A DNA stretch of 64,000 nucleotides from CAZADA01 sp964568975 (GCA_964568975.1 CAZMSO010000003.1:1-64000), one strand, 5' to 3'. Shown: positions 1 to 8,688, numbered from the stretch's first letter. Numbers and translations: made by a program. The notes: generated from the letters alone by a model not told the origin.

Positions 1-52
1 CTCACGACCCCAACCTTGGCAAGGTTGTGCTCTACCCCTGAGCTACGCCCGC
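1..52 (-). tRNA. tRNA-Gly (GCC), 3' part cut by window edge
   Basis: Read on the complement from base 52, the sequence gives an acceptor strand GCGGGCG, a D arm GCTC-AGGGGTA-GAGC, an anticodon stem CAACC/GGTTG around the loop TTGCCAA (anticodon GCC), a variable loop and the start of the T stem. This matches bacterial tRNA-Gly(GCC). The T loop and 3' acceptor strand lie outside the window. No integrase or attachment-site duplication is seen next to it. Confidence 0.93.
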
Positions 53-224
53 TCACCCGCCGCGGGTTGCGCTGACATCAGCCGGCGCGACGGCGGAGTG
101 TGGGTATGGCCCAAAGCCGCGGCCGACGCAAGACGCCGCACGCGCCCCAGGCTTCACATCACAGGCCCCGGCCCCGCGCACCCCATGCGCCGCACCACGC
201 ACGCGCGGCCGGCGCCCGCTGCGC

Positions 225-752
225 TTAGCTCTCGGCGTCGCCCGCCGGGCTCAAGCGCGTCGCGCGGATGTTGTCGGCCACCTCCGCGGCGGCGTAAGCG
301 CCGTCGGGTTTCTCACCGTCCCCCAACAGGATCTCCAGCACCACGCCGCGCGGCGTTCCACGCGCGTCAACGCCCGTGCTTGTGGAAGCGCCGACGCTGA
401 CCCCGCCGCTGCGGCCCACCGAGCCCACGCCCACGCCGAAGGAAAACCGCGGCGAGGTCGGCGGCGCGGCGCTGTCAGCCTCCACCCGGCGGTTGACCAC
501 CTCAAACCACGCCCGCCCCTCCGCAAGCGTCACATCCGCCGCGCGCAACAACGCCAAATCGTCAATCTCCGCCAAATCCGCGGAAGCCCGGCCGATATAA
601 GTGATGCGGAAGCGGTTGGTCTCGATCTGTTGCTCCTCATACCCCGGACCGCCGGGGCGTTCAGCCGGCGCGTAGACAGGCTCTGTGGCGCACGCCGCCA
701 AGGCGGCCACGCTTATCAGGACGGCGTACAGTCGCGCGGGGCTGGGGATCAT
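225..752 (-). CDS. CC0125/CC1285-family lipoprotein
   Basis: Predicted outer-membrane or periplasm-facing lipoprotein of 175 aa. The start at 752 is preceded by AGGAGAAGG. It gives a short basic N-terminus, a hydrophobic stretch and the lipobox LAAC with the acylated cysteine at about residue 21. The mature part carries the pattern NRFRITYIGR...LLRAADVTLAEG...WFEVVNRR, typical of the small lipoprotein family named after Caulobacter CC0125/CC1285. The C-terminal half has a Gly/Ser/Val-rich stretch and then a VVLEILLG strand. Molecular function is unknown for the family. It is divergent from the prolyl-tRNA deacylase gene, about 120 bases away. The open frame continues upstream, but that part is antisense to the neighbour and looks non-coding. 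Confidence 0.8.
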   Translation of the reverse strand: MIPSPARLYAVLISVAALAACATEPVYAPAERPGGPGYEEQQIETNRFRITYIGRASADLAEIDDLALLRAADVTLAEGRAWFEVVNRRVEADSAAPPTSPRFSFGVGVGSVGRSGGVSVGASTSTGVDARGTPRGVVLEILLGDGEKPDGAYAAAEVADNIRATRLSPAGDAES

Positions 753-876
753 CAGGCCTTCTCCTGGGGCGGCGGGTTGACGGGCGTTGGTAAACGATAT
801 GAACGAAAACGCGCTGACAACCAATGCACGGATGCGTGCGCGCGCCCTGCTCCGCCCGGTGCGTTTGAGAACGCCG

Positions 877-1449
877 ATGACCACCGCTTCGCCTGATCCC
901 GCCCCAGACGGCGCTCCCGCGCTGCACCCCCGCATCGCCGCGCTGACGCCGCCCGCAACCCGCGCTGATGTGTTTAACGTGCTGGACGCCCTCGGCGTCA
1001 GCCACCGCACGGTCGAGCATCCGCCCGTTTTCTCGGTGGGAGACGGCGACGCGTTCAAGGCCGGCATGCCCGGCGGCCACACCAAGAACCTCTTTTTGAA
1101 GAGCAAAAAGGGCGAGCTTGTTCTCATCTCCGCGTTAGGCGAGACCGCGATCCGGCTTAACGCGCTCCACGCGCATTTGGGGGTGGCGCGGCTGTCTTTT
1201 GGCGCAGCCGAGCGGCTTTATGACGCGCTCGGCGTGCGGCCGGGCTCCGTAACGGCGTTTGCGCTGATCAACGATCCGCACCGGCGGGTGCGCATGGTGT
1301 TGGACGCCGCATTGCTCGCCCATGAGGTGGTGAATTTTCACCCTCTCGAGAACACCGCCACCACAGCCATTGCACGCGAGGACCTGTTGCGTTTCATCGC
1401 CGCGACGGGCCGCACGCCCCAGATTGTCGACTTCGCCGCCTTAGGGTGA
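877..1449 (+). CDS. prdX: Prolyl-tRNA deacylase, YbaK/ProX family
   Basis: Free-standing editing domain that hydrolyses mischarged (chiefly alanyl-) tRNA-Pro in trans in the cytoplasm. The 190 aa product shows the expected series: VEHPPVFSV near the N-terminus, GHTKNLFLKSKKG with the conserved lysine, RLSFGAAERLYDALGV, PGSVTAFALIND, then FHPLENTATTAI and a C-terminal DLLRFI helix. Length matches stand-alone PrdX proteins. I chose the ATG at 877 because family members start shortly before the first helix. An ATG at 799 would add 26 poorly conserved residues, and neither start has a strong Shine-Dalgarno. The last 47 bases lie inside the 55-base repeat that flanks the assembly gap, but the frame ends normally. 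Confidence 0.9.
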   Translation: MTTASPDPAPDGAPALHPRIAALTPPATRADVFNVLDALGVSHRTVEHPPVFSVGDGDAFKAGMPGGHTKNLFLKSKKGELVLISALGETAIRLNALHAHLGVARLSFGAAERLYDALGVRPGSVTAFALINDPHRRVRMVLDAALLAHEVVNFHPLENTATTAIAREDLLRFIAATGRTPQIVDFAALG

Positions 1450-1612
1450 TGCGCCTCNNNNNNNNNNNNNNNNNNNNNNNNNNNNNNNNNNNNNNNNNNN
1501 NNNNNNNNNNNNNNNNNNNNNNNNNNNNNNNNNNNNNNNNNNNNNNNNNNNNNNNNNCGACGGGCCGCACGCCCCAGATTGTCGACTTCGCCGCCTTAGG
1601 GTGATGCGCCTC
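1403..1612. repeat. 55-bp direct repeat flanking a 100-N assembly gap
   Basis: Bases 1403-1457 and 1558-1612 are identical over 55 bases, and exactly 100 N (1458-1557) lie between them. The first copy is the 3' end of prdX. Identical ends of a fixed length around a round-number gap are what a de Bruijn graph assembler leaves when two contigs sharing one k-mer are scaffolded. The true sequence is probably one copy with no gap. Confidence 0.85.
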
Positions 1613-1620
1613 AGCCTCGG

Positions 1621-1695
1621 CCGCCTGCATCAGAGCCGCGTGCATCAGAGCCGCGTGCATCAGAGCCGTCTGCATCAGAGCCGCGTGCATTAGAG
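1621..1695. repeat. 15-bp tandem repeat, five units
   Basis: Five consecutive 15-base units of the form CCGCGTGCATCAGAG (1621, 1636, 1651, 1666, 1681) with single-base variants lie between prdX and the thioredoxin-TPR gene. A degenerate sixth unit follows. The length is a multiple of three, but no convincing gene covers it. It lies just beyond the assembly gap and may be why the assembly broke here. Confidence 0.85.
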
Positions 1696-1836
1696 CCGCC
1701 TGGGCGTCGCGGGGCGGGCCCAGCCCATGGCTTGCGCGGACGCGGGGCGCGACCCACTTTCCGATGCGACATCACCACATCGCGCGGGGAGAGCCGTTGG
1801 CCGCCCCATCCGCACCGCACACATCAGGAGCCTCCC

Positions 1837-2769
1837 ATGACCATCATTGGCGCCACGCCCCGTCCGTCCGGCCCGGCCGAGGCGACTGCGGCCAGCGCTG
1901 GAGACATTCTCGACGGCTCAGACCACAGCTTTCAGACCGACGTGCTGCAGGAATCGCTGCAACGGCCTGTGATCGTGGACTTCTGGGCGCCGTGGTGCGG
2001 GCCGTGCAAGACCCTGCAGCCGGCGCTGGAGCAAGCGGTCGCGAAGGCCGGCGGCAAAGTCCGTTTGGTGAAAATCAACATCGACGAAAACCCCCACATC
2101 GCCGGGCAATTGCGGGTGCAGTCCATTCCCGCCGTGTTCGCTTTCGACCAAGGCCGGCCCGTGGACGGATTCGCCGGCGCGCTGCCGGCGAGCGAGGTGG
2201 CGCGCTTTGTGGAGCGCCTCGCCGCTGGGGGTCCGGCCGCCCAAGCGGTGGCGGACGCGTTAGCGGCGGCCGCCGCCGCGCTTGAGGCTGGGGATGTGGG
2301 GACAGCCATCCAGACTTACGCCCAGGTGCTGCAGGCTGAGCCGGAGAACGCCGCCGCGCTTGCGGGCGTGGCGCGGTGTTACCTGGCCAATGGCGATGTC
2401 GAGCGCGCGCGCGATGTGCTGGCGAGCGCGTCGGCGGACGCCCAGAAAGACCCGGCGTTTCAAAGCGCGCAGGCGGCGCTGGAGCTGGCGGCGTCGGCCT
2501 CAGAGACGGGCGAGGTCGCGGATTTGCGCGCGCGCCTCGCGGCTGCGCCGCACGACCACCACGTGCGCTTTGATTTGGCGCGTGCGCTCGCGTCCCAGGG
2601 CGACTTGAAGAGCGCGTCAGAGCATTTGCTGGAGATTGTCGCAGCCGATCGTGATTGGAATGACGGCGCAGCGCGCGCCGAAGCGTTGAAGATCTTTGAG
2701 GCCGCTGGCCCGACCTCGCCGGTGACCGTCGAGGGTCGGCGGCGTTTGTCGACGATTTTGTTCGCGTAA
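1837..2769 (+). CDS. cnoX: Thioredoxin-TPR co-chaperone (CnoX/YbbN-like)
   Basis: Cytoplasmic chaperedoxin-type protein: an N-terminal thioredoxin fold joined to tetratricopeptide-like helices. In the 310 aa product the active site is WCGPC with cysteines at about 54 and 57. The cis-proline segment SIPAVFAF follows, and residues from about 140 to the end are alanine-rich helical repeats ending in the family-typical PVTVEGRRRLSTILF. Alphaproteobacterial members keep the CxxC, whereas E. coli YbbN has a degenerate site, so redox activity is plausible. The start at 1837 has AGGAG eight bases upstream. The gene begins a forward-strand run with the Lon-N-domain, Trm112 and DUF971 genes. A longer in-frame reading begins at 1732 but crosses an unconserved leader. 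Confidence 0.9.
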   Translation: MTIIGATPRPSGPAEATAASAGDILDGSDHSFQTDVLQESLQRPVIVDFWAPWCGPCKTLQPALEQAVAKAGGKVRLVKINIDENPHIAGQLRVQSIPAVFAFDQGRPVDGFAGALPASEVARFVERLAAGGPAAQAVADALAAAAAALEAGDVGTAIQTYAQVLQAEPENAAALAGVARCYLANGDVERARDVLASASADAQKDPAFQSAQAALELAASASETGEVADLRARLAAAPHDHHVRFDLARALASQGDLKSASEHLLEIVAADRDWNDGAARAEALKIFEAAGPTSPVTVEGRRRLSTILFA

Positions 2770-2966
2770 CCCGGTTTGTGGCTGGTGACGTCGCTGGTTC
2801 TTGCGAGCGTTTCTCACCCTTGGCCCTGGACATCAGAGGCCTGCGCCCGACATTGTGGGGACAGCGCGCGCGACATGACGCCGGCTCCGGCGCTCAGTCA
2901 GCCGCGCCGCGGCGTCGCGAGGCGCTTCAGCACGCCGGCGTGCGCCGGTGATCGGAGGACGCGTCA

Positions 2967-3635
2967 ATGACCGTCGCCCACGCCTATCGCAAGCCGGAAG
3001 ACTTGCCAGACACCATTCCGGTGTTTCCCCTCGACGGCGCGCTGGTGTTGCCGCGCGCGCCCTTGCCGCTGAACATTTTTGAGCCGCGCTATCTCAACAT
3101 GGTCGATGACGCGTTGATGGGCGCGCGTTTGATCGGGATGGTGCAAACATCCCCCGGCGGCGAGGCGGAGGCGCCGGCGCTGGCGGATGTGGGGTGCGTG
3201 GGCCGCATTACGAGTTTCACTGAAACGCCGGACGGGCGGTATTTGATCACGCTGTCGGGTGTGTGCCGCTATCGCGTGGTGGAGGAGTTGCGGGCGAAAA
3301 CGCCTTACCGCCAAGTGCGCGCTGACTTCGCACGCTACGCCCACGATTTGCGCGCGAAACCGGAAGACGCCGAGATCGACCGCGCTGAATTGATTAAAGT
3401 CTTACGCGTCTACTTGGAAGCCAATGAGTTAAAGGCCGATTGGAGTTCCATCGAAAGCGCGCCGGTGGAGACGCTGGTGAACTCGCTGGCGATGATCTGC
3501 CCCTTTGATCCGCCGGAAAAACAAGCCTTGCTTGAGGCCGAGACCCTGCATGATCGAAGCCAGGCGCTGGCGGCGCTCATGCGCATGAGCGCGCTGTCGG
3601 GCAGTCCTGACGGCTCCTCATCGTCTATGCAATAG
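2967..3635 (+). CDS. LON peptidase N-terminal (substrate-binding) domain protein
   Basis: Stand-alone protein with the N-terminal domain of Lon protease and no ATPase or peptidase part. The 222 aa sequence shows the usual start IPVFPLDGALVLPRAPLPLN followed by IFEPRYLNMVDDAL, then GCVGRITSFTETPDGRYLI and a helical C-terminal half ending in LMRMSAL. Such proteins are common in alphaproteobacteria and probably bind unfolded or substrate polypeptides, but their role is not established. It starts about 200 bases after the thioredoxin-TPR gene and 21 bases before the Trm112-like gene, consistent with one operon. Confidence 0.9.
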   Translation: MTVAHAYRKPEDLPDTIPVFPLDGALVLPRAPLPLNIFEPRYLNMVDDALMGARLIGMVQTSPGGEAEAPALADVGCVGRITSFTETPDGRYLITLSGVCRYRVVEELRAKTPYRQVRADFARYAHDLRAKPEDAEIDRAELIKVLRVYLEANELKADWSSIESAPVETLVNSLAMICPFDPPEKQALLEAETLHDRSQALAALMRMSALSGSPDGSSSSMQ

Positions 3636-3656
3636 CGCGTCCAACGGAGTTCGCTT

Positions 3657-3905
3657 ATGGCCGACATCCCTGACACAGACACGCCCGCAGCCGACGGCGC
3701 CGCGTCCGCGGACGCGGCGGGGCCGGACCCGAAACTTCTTGAGATCCTGGTGTGTCCGGTGACGCGCGGGCCGCTGACCTATGACCGCGAGGCCCAGGAG
3801 CTGATTAGCCCGAATGCGCGCCTCGCCTACCCGATCCGCAGCGGCATCCCAATTATGCTGCCGGAAGAGGCCCGGTCGTTGGCGGACGACGCGCCGGCGT
3901 CGTGA
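3657..3905 (+). CDS. Trm112/UPF0434 family small protein
   Basis: Small protein of 82 aa. After an acidic, alanine-rich N-terminus it reads PKLLEILVCPVTRGPLTYD, then LAYPIRSGIPIMLPEEAR, the Trm112/YcaR signature. Family members are small partners, best known in eukaryotes and archaea as activators of methyltransferases; the bacterial role is unclear. Only one cysteine remains at the zinc-site position (CPVT), as in many bacterial versions. The stop codon overlaps the ATG of the following DUF971 gene (TGATG), indicating translational coupling. Confidence 0.9.
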   Translation: MADIPDTDTPAADGAASADAAGPDPKLLEILVCPVTRGPLTYDREAQELISPNARLAYPIRSGIPIMLPEEARSLADDAPAS

Positions 3906-4321
3906 TGCGCCGGCGCGCCCGCGGCGGGCCGGACAGCGCGGATGCGGCCGAGAGGGCGGCCGCGTCGAACGCCGCGCCTTGGCCGCAAGACTTGCATTTC
4001 GACCGCGCGCGGCGGGTGCTGGCGGTGTCGTATGACGACGGCGCGACGGTGGAGATCCCGTTTGAGCTCTTGCGCGTGGAAAGCCCCAGCGCCGAAGTCC
4101 AAGGCCATGGCGCGGGCGGCAAGCGCCTCGTGCGCGGCAAAGCGGATGTGAATGTGCGCGACGCAGAGCCGGTGGGCCATTACGCGGTGCGGATCGTGTT
4201 TGACGACGGCCATGACAGCGGCTTGTTCACCTGGGACTATTTGCGCCGCTTGGGTGAGGAAAGCGCGACGCGCCTGGCGGCTTATCGCGCCCAGCTGGCG
4301 AAGGCGGACGACGGCGGCTGA
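3905..4321 (+). CDS. DUF971 protein (gamma-butyrobetaine hydroxylase-like N domain)
   Basis: A 138 aa protein with the DUF971 fold: WPQDLHFDRARRVLAVSYDD, then EIPFELLRVESPSAEV with the ERVESPSAEV-like core, and a C-terminal GHYAVRIVFDDGHDSGLFTW-type motif. This domain is found alone in bacteria and fused to oxygenases in eukaryotes; the stand-alone bacterial form is often linked to Fe-S cluster carrier genes, but none is adjacent here. The start overlaps the stop of the upstream Trm112-like gene (shared A at 3905). The N-terminal 25 residues are arginine-rich and variable. Confidence 0.88.
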   Translation: MRRRARGGPDSADAAERAAASNAAPWPQDLHFDRARRVLAVSYDDGATVEIPFELLRVESPSAEVQGHGAGGKRLVRGKADVNVRDAEPVGHYAVRIVFDDGHDSGLFTWDYLRRLGEESATRLAAYRAQLAKADDGG

Positions 4322-4384
4322 CTGCGGGCTATGATCGGCCGGCCGCCGCGGCGTCACGCGCCGTGTTTAACGCGCTCGCGCGCC

Positions 4385-5692
4385 TCACGGGCCGACGGTG
4401 GGCGTGTCCAGCCGCTCGCCCCGCAAAAGCTGCGGCAGCGCCCCCAAATCCGCGCCTGCGTCTTGCGCGAACAGACGCCGCGCCGCGCCGACGCGGTTAA
4501 CCAGCGCCATGCCGGCGTCGCGCGCCCAGCGGATCGGCGCGGCGTCGTTGGAGAACACGCGGTTGAGACCGTCTGTGGCCAACGCCATGACGACGGAATC
4601 AAAGCGCCGCCAGCGCTCATAGCGCTCAAGCACCGTCAGGGCGCCAATATCCTCGCCCAGCCCGCGCGCGTCGCGCACCACTTCCGCCAGGGCTGCGGCG
4701 TCCTTCAACGCCAGGTTAAAGCCCTGGCCGGCGATGGGATGAATTGCGCGCGCGGCGTCCCCGACAAGGGCGAGGCGCGGCGCGACGAACCGTTCCGCGA
4801 TAGCGAGCTTGAGGGGAAACGCAAAACGTGGCCCCTCCACTGTGACGGCGCCGAGAAAGGAGCCGAAGCGGCGGCGGATCTCCGCGGCGAACGCCTCATC
4901 CGGCAAGGCGATGGCGGCGTCGGCCGCTTCCGCGCGTTCCGTCCACACCAAGCTCGCGCGCTTGTCCGGCAAAGGCAGGATGGCGAAGGGCCCGCTCGGC
5001 AAGAAGTATTCATGGGCGGTGTTGTCATGGGGCTTTTCGAGACGCACGGCCGTCACCACCCCTTTTTGCCGGTACGTCCACCCATGGACGCGGATGCCGG
5101 CCGCACGCCGGGCTGCGGCCGTCTGCGCCTCCGCCCCGATGACGAGGGGCGCGCGCCAGGTGCGCCCGTCCGTGGCGGTCACCGTCGCGGCGTCCGCAGC
5201 GAACGCGATGTCGGCGACGCTTACGGGCGCATGACGGGTGATCCCCGGCTCGGCGTCAGCGGCGGCGCCCAAGGCCCGCCGAAGAGCGGTGTTCTCCACC
5301 ATGAACGCCAAGGGTTCGCCGGCCGCCTGTGATCCCAGCTCCGCGGCGTCGAAACGCAAAAACGCCGCTGCCGGCCCCGCGCCGGGGCCGACAGGCAGCC
5401 CGGAGCGATCGGGCGCGCGGCCGTCGGTCACGAGAATCTGATCCATGCGCCCCGCCGACGCGCGCAACGCCGCACCCGCGCCGAGGGCGTCCAGCATGCG
5501 CATTGTGGCGTAGGCGATGGCGGACGCGCGCGGATCCGGCGCGCTCGTCCCGTCACGGTCAGCCGATGGCGGCGCTGCGTCAAGCACGGCGCACGCACAT
5601 CCCGCTTGGGCCAGCGCCACAGAGACGGCGAGGCCGGTCATGCCGCCGCCGATCACTACGACGTCGGACCTAAAGGCGGGCGTGGCGTTCAT
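4385..5692 (-). CDS. UbiH/UbiF/COQ6-family FAD monooxygenase
   Basis: Flavin-dependent aromatic hydroxylase, probably one of the ring hydroxylases of ubiquinone biosynthesis, acting at the inner membrane. The 435 aa product has the N-terminal dinucleotide motif VVVIGGGMTGLAVSVALAQ (residues 11-29), a middle DG-type segment, and the second FAD motif LVGDAARAIHPIAGQGFNL about two thirds along, where the GD and the HP..GQG residues are hallmarks of the family. The start at 5692 has GGAG four bases upstream. It converges with the DUF971 gene and diverges from ftsK across about 300 bases. Position of hydroxylation (C1, C5 or C6) cannot be told from sequence. Confidence 0.88.
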   Translation of the reverse strand: MNATPAFRSDVVVIGGGMTGLAVSVALAQAGCACAVLDAAPPSADRDGTSAPDPRASAIAYATMRMLDALGAGAALRASAGRMDQILVTDGRAPDRSGLPVGPGAGPAAAFLRFDAAELGSQAAGEPLAFMVENTALRRALGAAADAEPGITRHAPVSVADIAFAADAATVTATDGRTWRAPLVIGAEAQTAAARRAAGIRVHGWTYRQKGVVTAVRLEKPHDNTAHEYFLPSGPFAILPLPDKRASLVWTERAEAADAAIALPDEAFAAEIRRRFGSFLGAVTVEGPRFAFPLKLAIAERFVAPRLALVGDAARAIHPIAGQGFNLALKDAAALAEVVRDARGLGEDIGALTVLERYERWRRFDSVVMALATDGLNRVFSNDAAPIRWARDAGMALVNRVGAARRLFAQDAGADLGALPQLLRGERLDTPTVGP

Positions 5693-5913
5693 GGCTCCGT
5701 CTCATACACCAGCAGACCGCGGCGTGTCGCGGCGCCCGTGCGTCGCGGCCGCGGTTTCGCCGCTTTCATCCACACCATAGCGTCACGCACGGCAAGTCCG
5801 GCAAAAACAAACTTGAGGCACGCCGCGAACACAGCCAGCAAGAGGTTGGAGTTGGCGCGCACGGGGCCTGGGTTGATTCGGCGGCGAAAACAATTTTCCC
5901 TGAAGTGTGTTGG

Positions 5914-5928
5914 TAAACGATCTATTAA
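5914..5928 (+). promoter_or_regulatory. CtrA-like box upstream of ftsK
   Basis: TAAA-N7-TTAA, followed by CC, lies 64 bases before the ftsK ATG in the 300-base divergent region between the UbiH-type gene and ftsK. The Caulobacter CtrA consensus is TTAA-N7-TTAAC, so one base of the first half-site deviates. The surrounding stretch is the most AT-rich part of the intergenic region. This is a motif match only. Confidence 0.35.
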
Positions 5929-5991
5929 CCGGGAAGCCTCACCGTGTGCTGGTTTCCAAAAGGACAAGCGTAAAGAAGGTAGGGCCGGGTG

Positions 5992-8469
5992 ATGACGTCG
6001 GACACGCCTGACGGCGAAAAGTTTGTCAATGAGGACTGGTTCACCGCCTTCATGCGCGCGCGGCGCAATGAAGCGGCCAGCCTCGCCATGACCGCCGCCG
6101 GCCTGATTGTGGTGGTGTCGGTGATCACCCATCACCCCTTCGACGCCAGCGGAAATGTGGACGGGCCGGGCGCGCCTGTGAATGTTCTTGGACCGTTTGG
6201 CGCGTTTATCGCGGATTTGGCGTTGCAGTGGCTCGGCTGGGCGGGCGCGGCGCTTGGCGTGATGCTGTGCGCGTGGGGGCTGACCATGCTCTTTCGCGGC
6301 CCGCGCCGACGCGGGCCTAAGATTGTGAGCTTGCGCGCCATGGCGGGCTTGCTCGCCGTCATCGGCCTGGCGACGGGGGCCTCCAGCTTGCCGATCCCCG
6401 CCAACTGGCCGTTCGCGGTGGGGCTCGGCGGGGTGATCGGCGACGCCGCCCACAGCGAAATCAGTTTGTGGTTGAACGCCTTGTCGATTCCGTTCCCTGA
6501 GGTCCTGGCCGGATTGCTTGGCCTTGCGGGCGCTGTCATCGGCCTCTTCACAGGCTATGGCGTCACGCCTGACGATGTGGCGGACGCCGCCGACAGCGCG
6601 GGGCGGTTGGCGGAGACCGCCGCCGAGCGGGCGCGGCGGGCTGTGGAGCGGTTCACCAAGCGTGTGAACGCCGAAATTGTGAGCCTTGAGCCGGTGGAGG
6701 CGCCGGAAAACCGCCAGCTTCCGCACCCGACCGTGCGCGGCGCGGCCAAAGCCGCAGGCGCTGGCGTCAATCTGATGGCGGAGGCCGCGCGTCGCGCCGC
6801 AGGCCGCCTGCGCCCCCAAGAGGCGGCGGCGACGGACGCCGCCGCGCGCTCCGAGCCCGCCGCGGGCGCAACCACCTCGCCGCGGGTGGCGCCCGCGCCG
6901 CGCGCGACCCCCGCCACGACCGCCGTGGCGCCGCGCAGCTTATCGGTCGACGCCTTCACCCTGCCCGACATCAGCTTGCTGGAGCCGCCCGCCCCGCGTC
7001 ACAACGCCGAGGACGAAGCCGACCTCGAAGACCGCGCGGCCCAGCTGGAGCGCGTGCTTCTCGATTTCGGCGTAAAAGGCGAGATTGTCGCCGCGCGCCC
7101 AGGCCCTGTGGTGACGTTGTTTGAGTTCGAGCCCGCCCCGGGCGTGCGCGCGGCGCGCGTCATTGGTTTGGCGGAGGACATTGCGCGCTCCCTGGCGGCC
7201 CAGTCCGCGCGGGTGGCGGTGGTGCCGGGCTCCACCGTCATCGGCATTGAGCTGCCGACGCCGGCGCGCCAGACCGTCTATCTCAGTGGACTTCTCGACA
7301 GCGAGCCGTACCGCTCGCGCAAAGCCGCCCTGCCCCTCGCTTTGGGCGAGACCATCGGGGGCGAGCCGTTTGTGGCCGACCTCGCGCGCATGCCGCATTT
7401 GCTCATCGCCGGCACCACGGGCTCGGGCAAGTCGGTGGGGATCAACGCCATGATCCTCTCGCTTATGTTCCATCTGCCGCCGGATCGCTGCCGGTTCTTG
7501 ATGGTGGACCCGAAAATGCTGGAGCTGTCGGTCTATGACGGCATCCCGCATTTGCTGTCGCCAGTGCTGACGGACCCCAAAAAGGCGGTCGCCGCGCTCA
7601 AATGGACTGTGCGGGAAATGGAGCGCCGCTATGCGTTGATGTCCAAACTCGGCGTGCGCAACATCGCCAGCTACAACCGCCGCGCGGAAGAGGCGCTGGC
7701 CGCGGGCTATGATCACCTCGAAGCGACGCAACAGCAGGCCTATGACCAGGAAACGGGCCAGCCAAAGCTTGATCTGGAGCCGATCCCCGCAGAGATCATG
7801 CCCTACATCGTCGTCGTGATCGACGAAATGGCCGACCTTATGCTTGTGGCCGGTAAAGACATTGAAAGCCTGGTGCAGCGTTTGGCGCAAATGGCGCGGG
7901 CGGCGGGCATTCACTTGATCACCGCGACGCAGCGGCCGTCCGTGGATGTCATCACCGGCACGATTAAAGCGAATTTCCCCACACGCATCAGCTATATGGT
8001 GACGTCGAAAGTCGACAGCCGCACAATTTTGGGCGAACAGGGCGCTGAGCAATTGCTCGGCATGGGCGACCTCCTTTTCATGGCTGGCGGCGGACGCATT
8101 CGGCGTCTGCACGGGCCGTTCGTGGCCGATGAAGAGGTGGAGACGATTGCGCAATACTTCCGCGCCCAAGGCGCGCCGGAATACATTGAAGGCATTGACG
8201 ACGATCCCGACGAAGCGCCGGCGGACGCCGTCGGGCCCGCCGCTGGGCCCCAAGGCAATGATCTCTACGACCAGGCGGTTTATGTGGTCACGACGCAGCG
8301 GCGCGCGTCGACGTCTTACCTCCAGCGCCAGCTCTCAATCGGCTATAATCGCGCCGCTAACCTTATGGACCGGCTGGAGGCTGAAGGCGTGGTGTCCGCG
8401 CCCAACCACGCCGGCAAACGCGAGGTCCTCGCCGCGCCCCCGCCCCAAGTGGCCAACGGCGAGATGTAA
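5992..8469 (+). CDS. ftsK: DNA translocase FtsK
   Basis: Septal DNA pump that clears and positions chromosome termini during division. The 825 aa protein has four N-terminal membrane segments within residues 1-185, a variable Ala/Pro-rich linker to about 320, and the motor. The motor contains Walker A GTTGSGKSVGINAM near residue 474 and Walker B YIVVVIDEMADLM near 605. A C-terminal winged-helix gamma domain (about 757-817, YNRAANLMDRLEAEGVV) recognises KOPS-like sites. Length is typical for alphaproteobacteria, with a shorter linker than E. coli. A GTG one codon upstream is an alternative start; AGGG sits seven bases before the ATG. The upstream region carries a CtrA-like box, consistent with cell-cycle control. 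Confidence 0.96.
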   Translation: MTSDTPDGEKFVNEDWFTAFMRARRNEAASLAMTAAGLIVVVSVITHHPFDASGNVDGPGAPVNVLGPFGAFIADLALQWLGWAGAALGVMLCAWGLTMLFRGPRRRGPKIVSLRAMAGLLAVIGLATGASSLPIPANWPFAVGLGGVIGDAAHSEISLWLNALSIPFPEVLAGLLGLAGAVIGLFTGYGVTPDDVADAADSAGRLAETAAERARRAVERFTKRVNAEIVSLEPVEAPENRQLPHPTVRGAAKAAGAGVNLMAEAARRAAGRLRPQEAAATDAAARSEPAAGATTSPRVAPAPRATPATTAVAPRSLSVDAFTLPDISLLEPPAPRHNAEDEADLEDRAAQLERVLLDFGVKGEIVAARPGPVVTLFEFEPAPGVRAARVIGLAEDIARSLAAQSARVAVVPGSTVIGIELPTPARQTVYLSGLLDSEPYRSRKAALPLALGETIGGEPFVADLARMPHLLIAGTTGSGKSVGINAMILSLMFHLPPDRCRFLMVDPKMLELSVYDGIPHLLSPVLTDPKKAVAALKWTVREMERRYALMSKLGVRNIASYNRRAEEALAAGYDHLEATQQQAYDQETGQPKLDLEPIPAEIMPYIVVVIDEMADLMLVAGKDIESLVQRLAQMARAAGIHLITATQRPSVDVITGTIKANFPTRISYMVTSKVDSRTILGEQGAEQLLGMGDLLFMAGGGRIRRLHGPFVADEEVETIAQYFRAQGAPEYIEGIDDDPDEAPADAVGPAAGPQGNDLYDQAVYVVTTQRRASTSYLQRQLSIGYNRAANLMDRLEAEGVVSAPNHAGKREVLAAPPPQVANGEM

Positions 8470-8688
8470 GCGCGGGTTGAGTGCGCTCGTGCAACCAGGG
8501 GCGCCCCACCCCTTGATGACCCGCTGGTTTCCGTTGAAAAGTGACTGCGACGGACTGACGGGTGGTATGAAACCGTGCCGTTGGTTGGAAGCACGCTGAC
8601 ATGCGCCTGATGGAGGTCTGGGGACGCGACCTTTCGGGGCGCCGCTCGCGTGAGGGGCGCGTTTGACTTCAAGCGCGATGAAATCGCT

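Noticed and set aside
1..52. tRNA-Gly as integration site
   Set aside because: No integrase, no duplicated tRNA end and no mobile gene beside it inside the window.
4331..5332. Long open frame of 333 codons on the plus strand
   Set aside because: It lies wholly antisense to the UbiH-type monooxygenase, has a composition driven by the opposite strand, and shows no domain.
5692..5780. Short frame ending at the UbiH-type start (ATGA overlap)
   Set aside because: Only 29 codons from its first ATG, no ribosome site and no family resemblance; the overlap is likely chance.
6940..8253. 437-codon minus-strand frame inside ftsK
   Set aside because: It is antisense to the conserved motor domain of FtsK; GC-rich third positions keep the reverse frame open.
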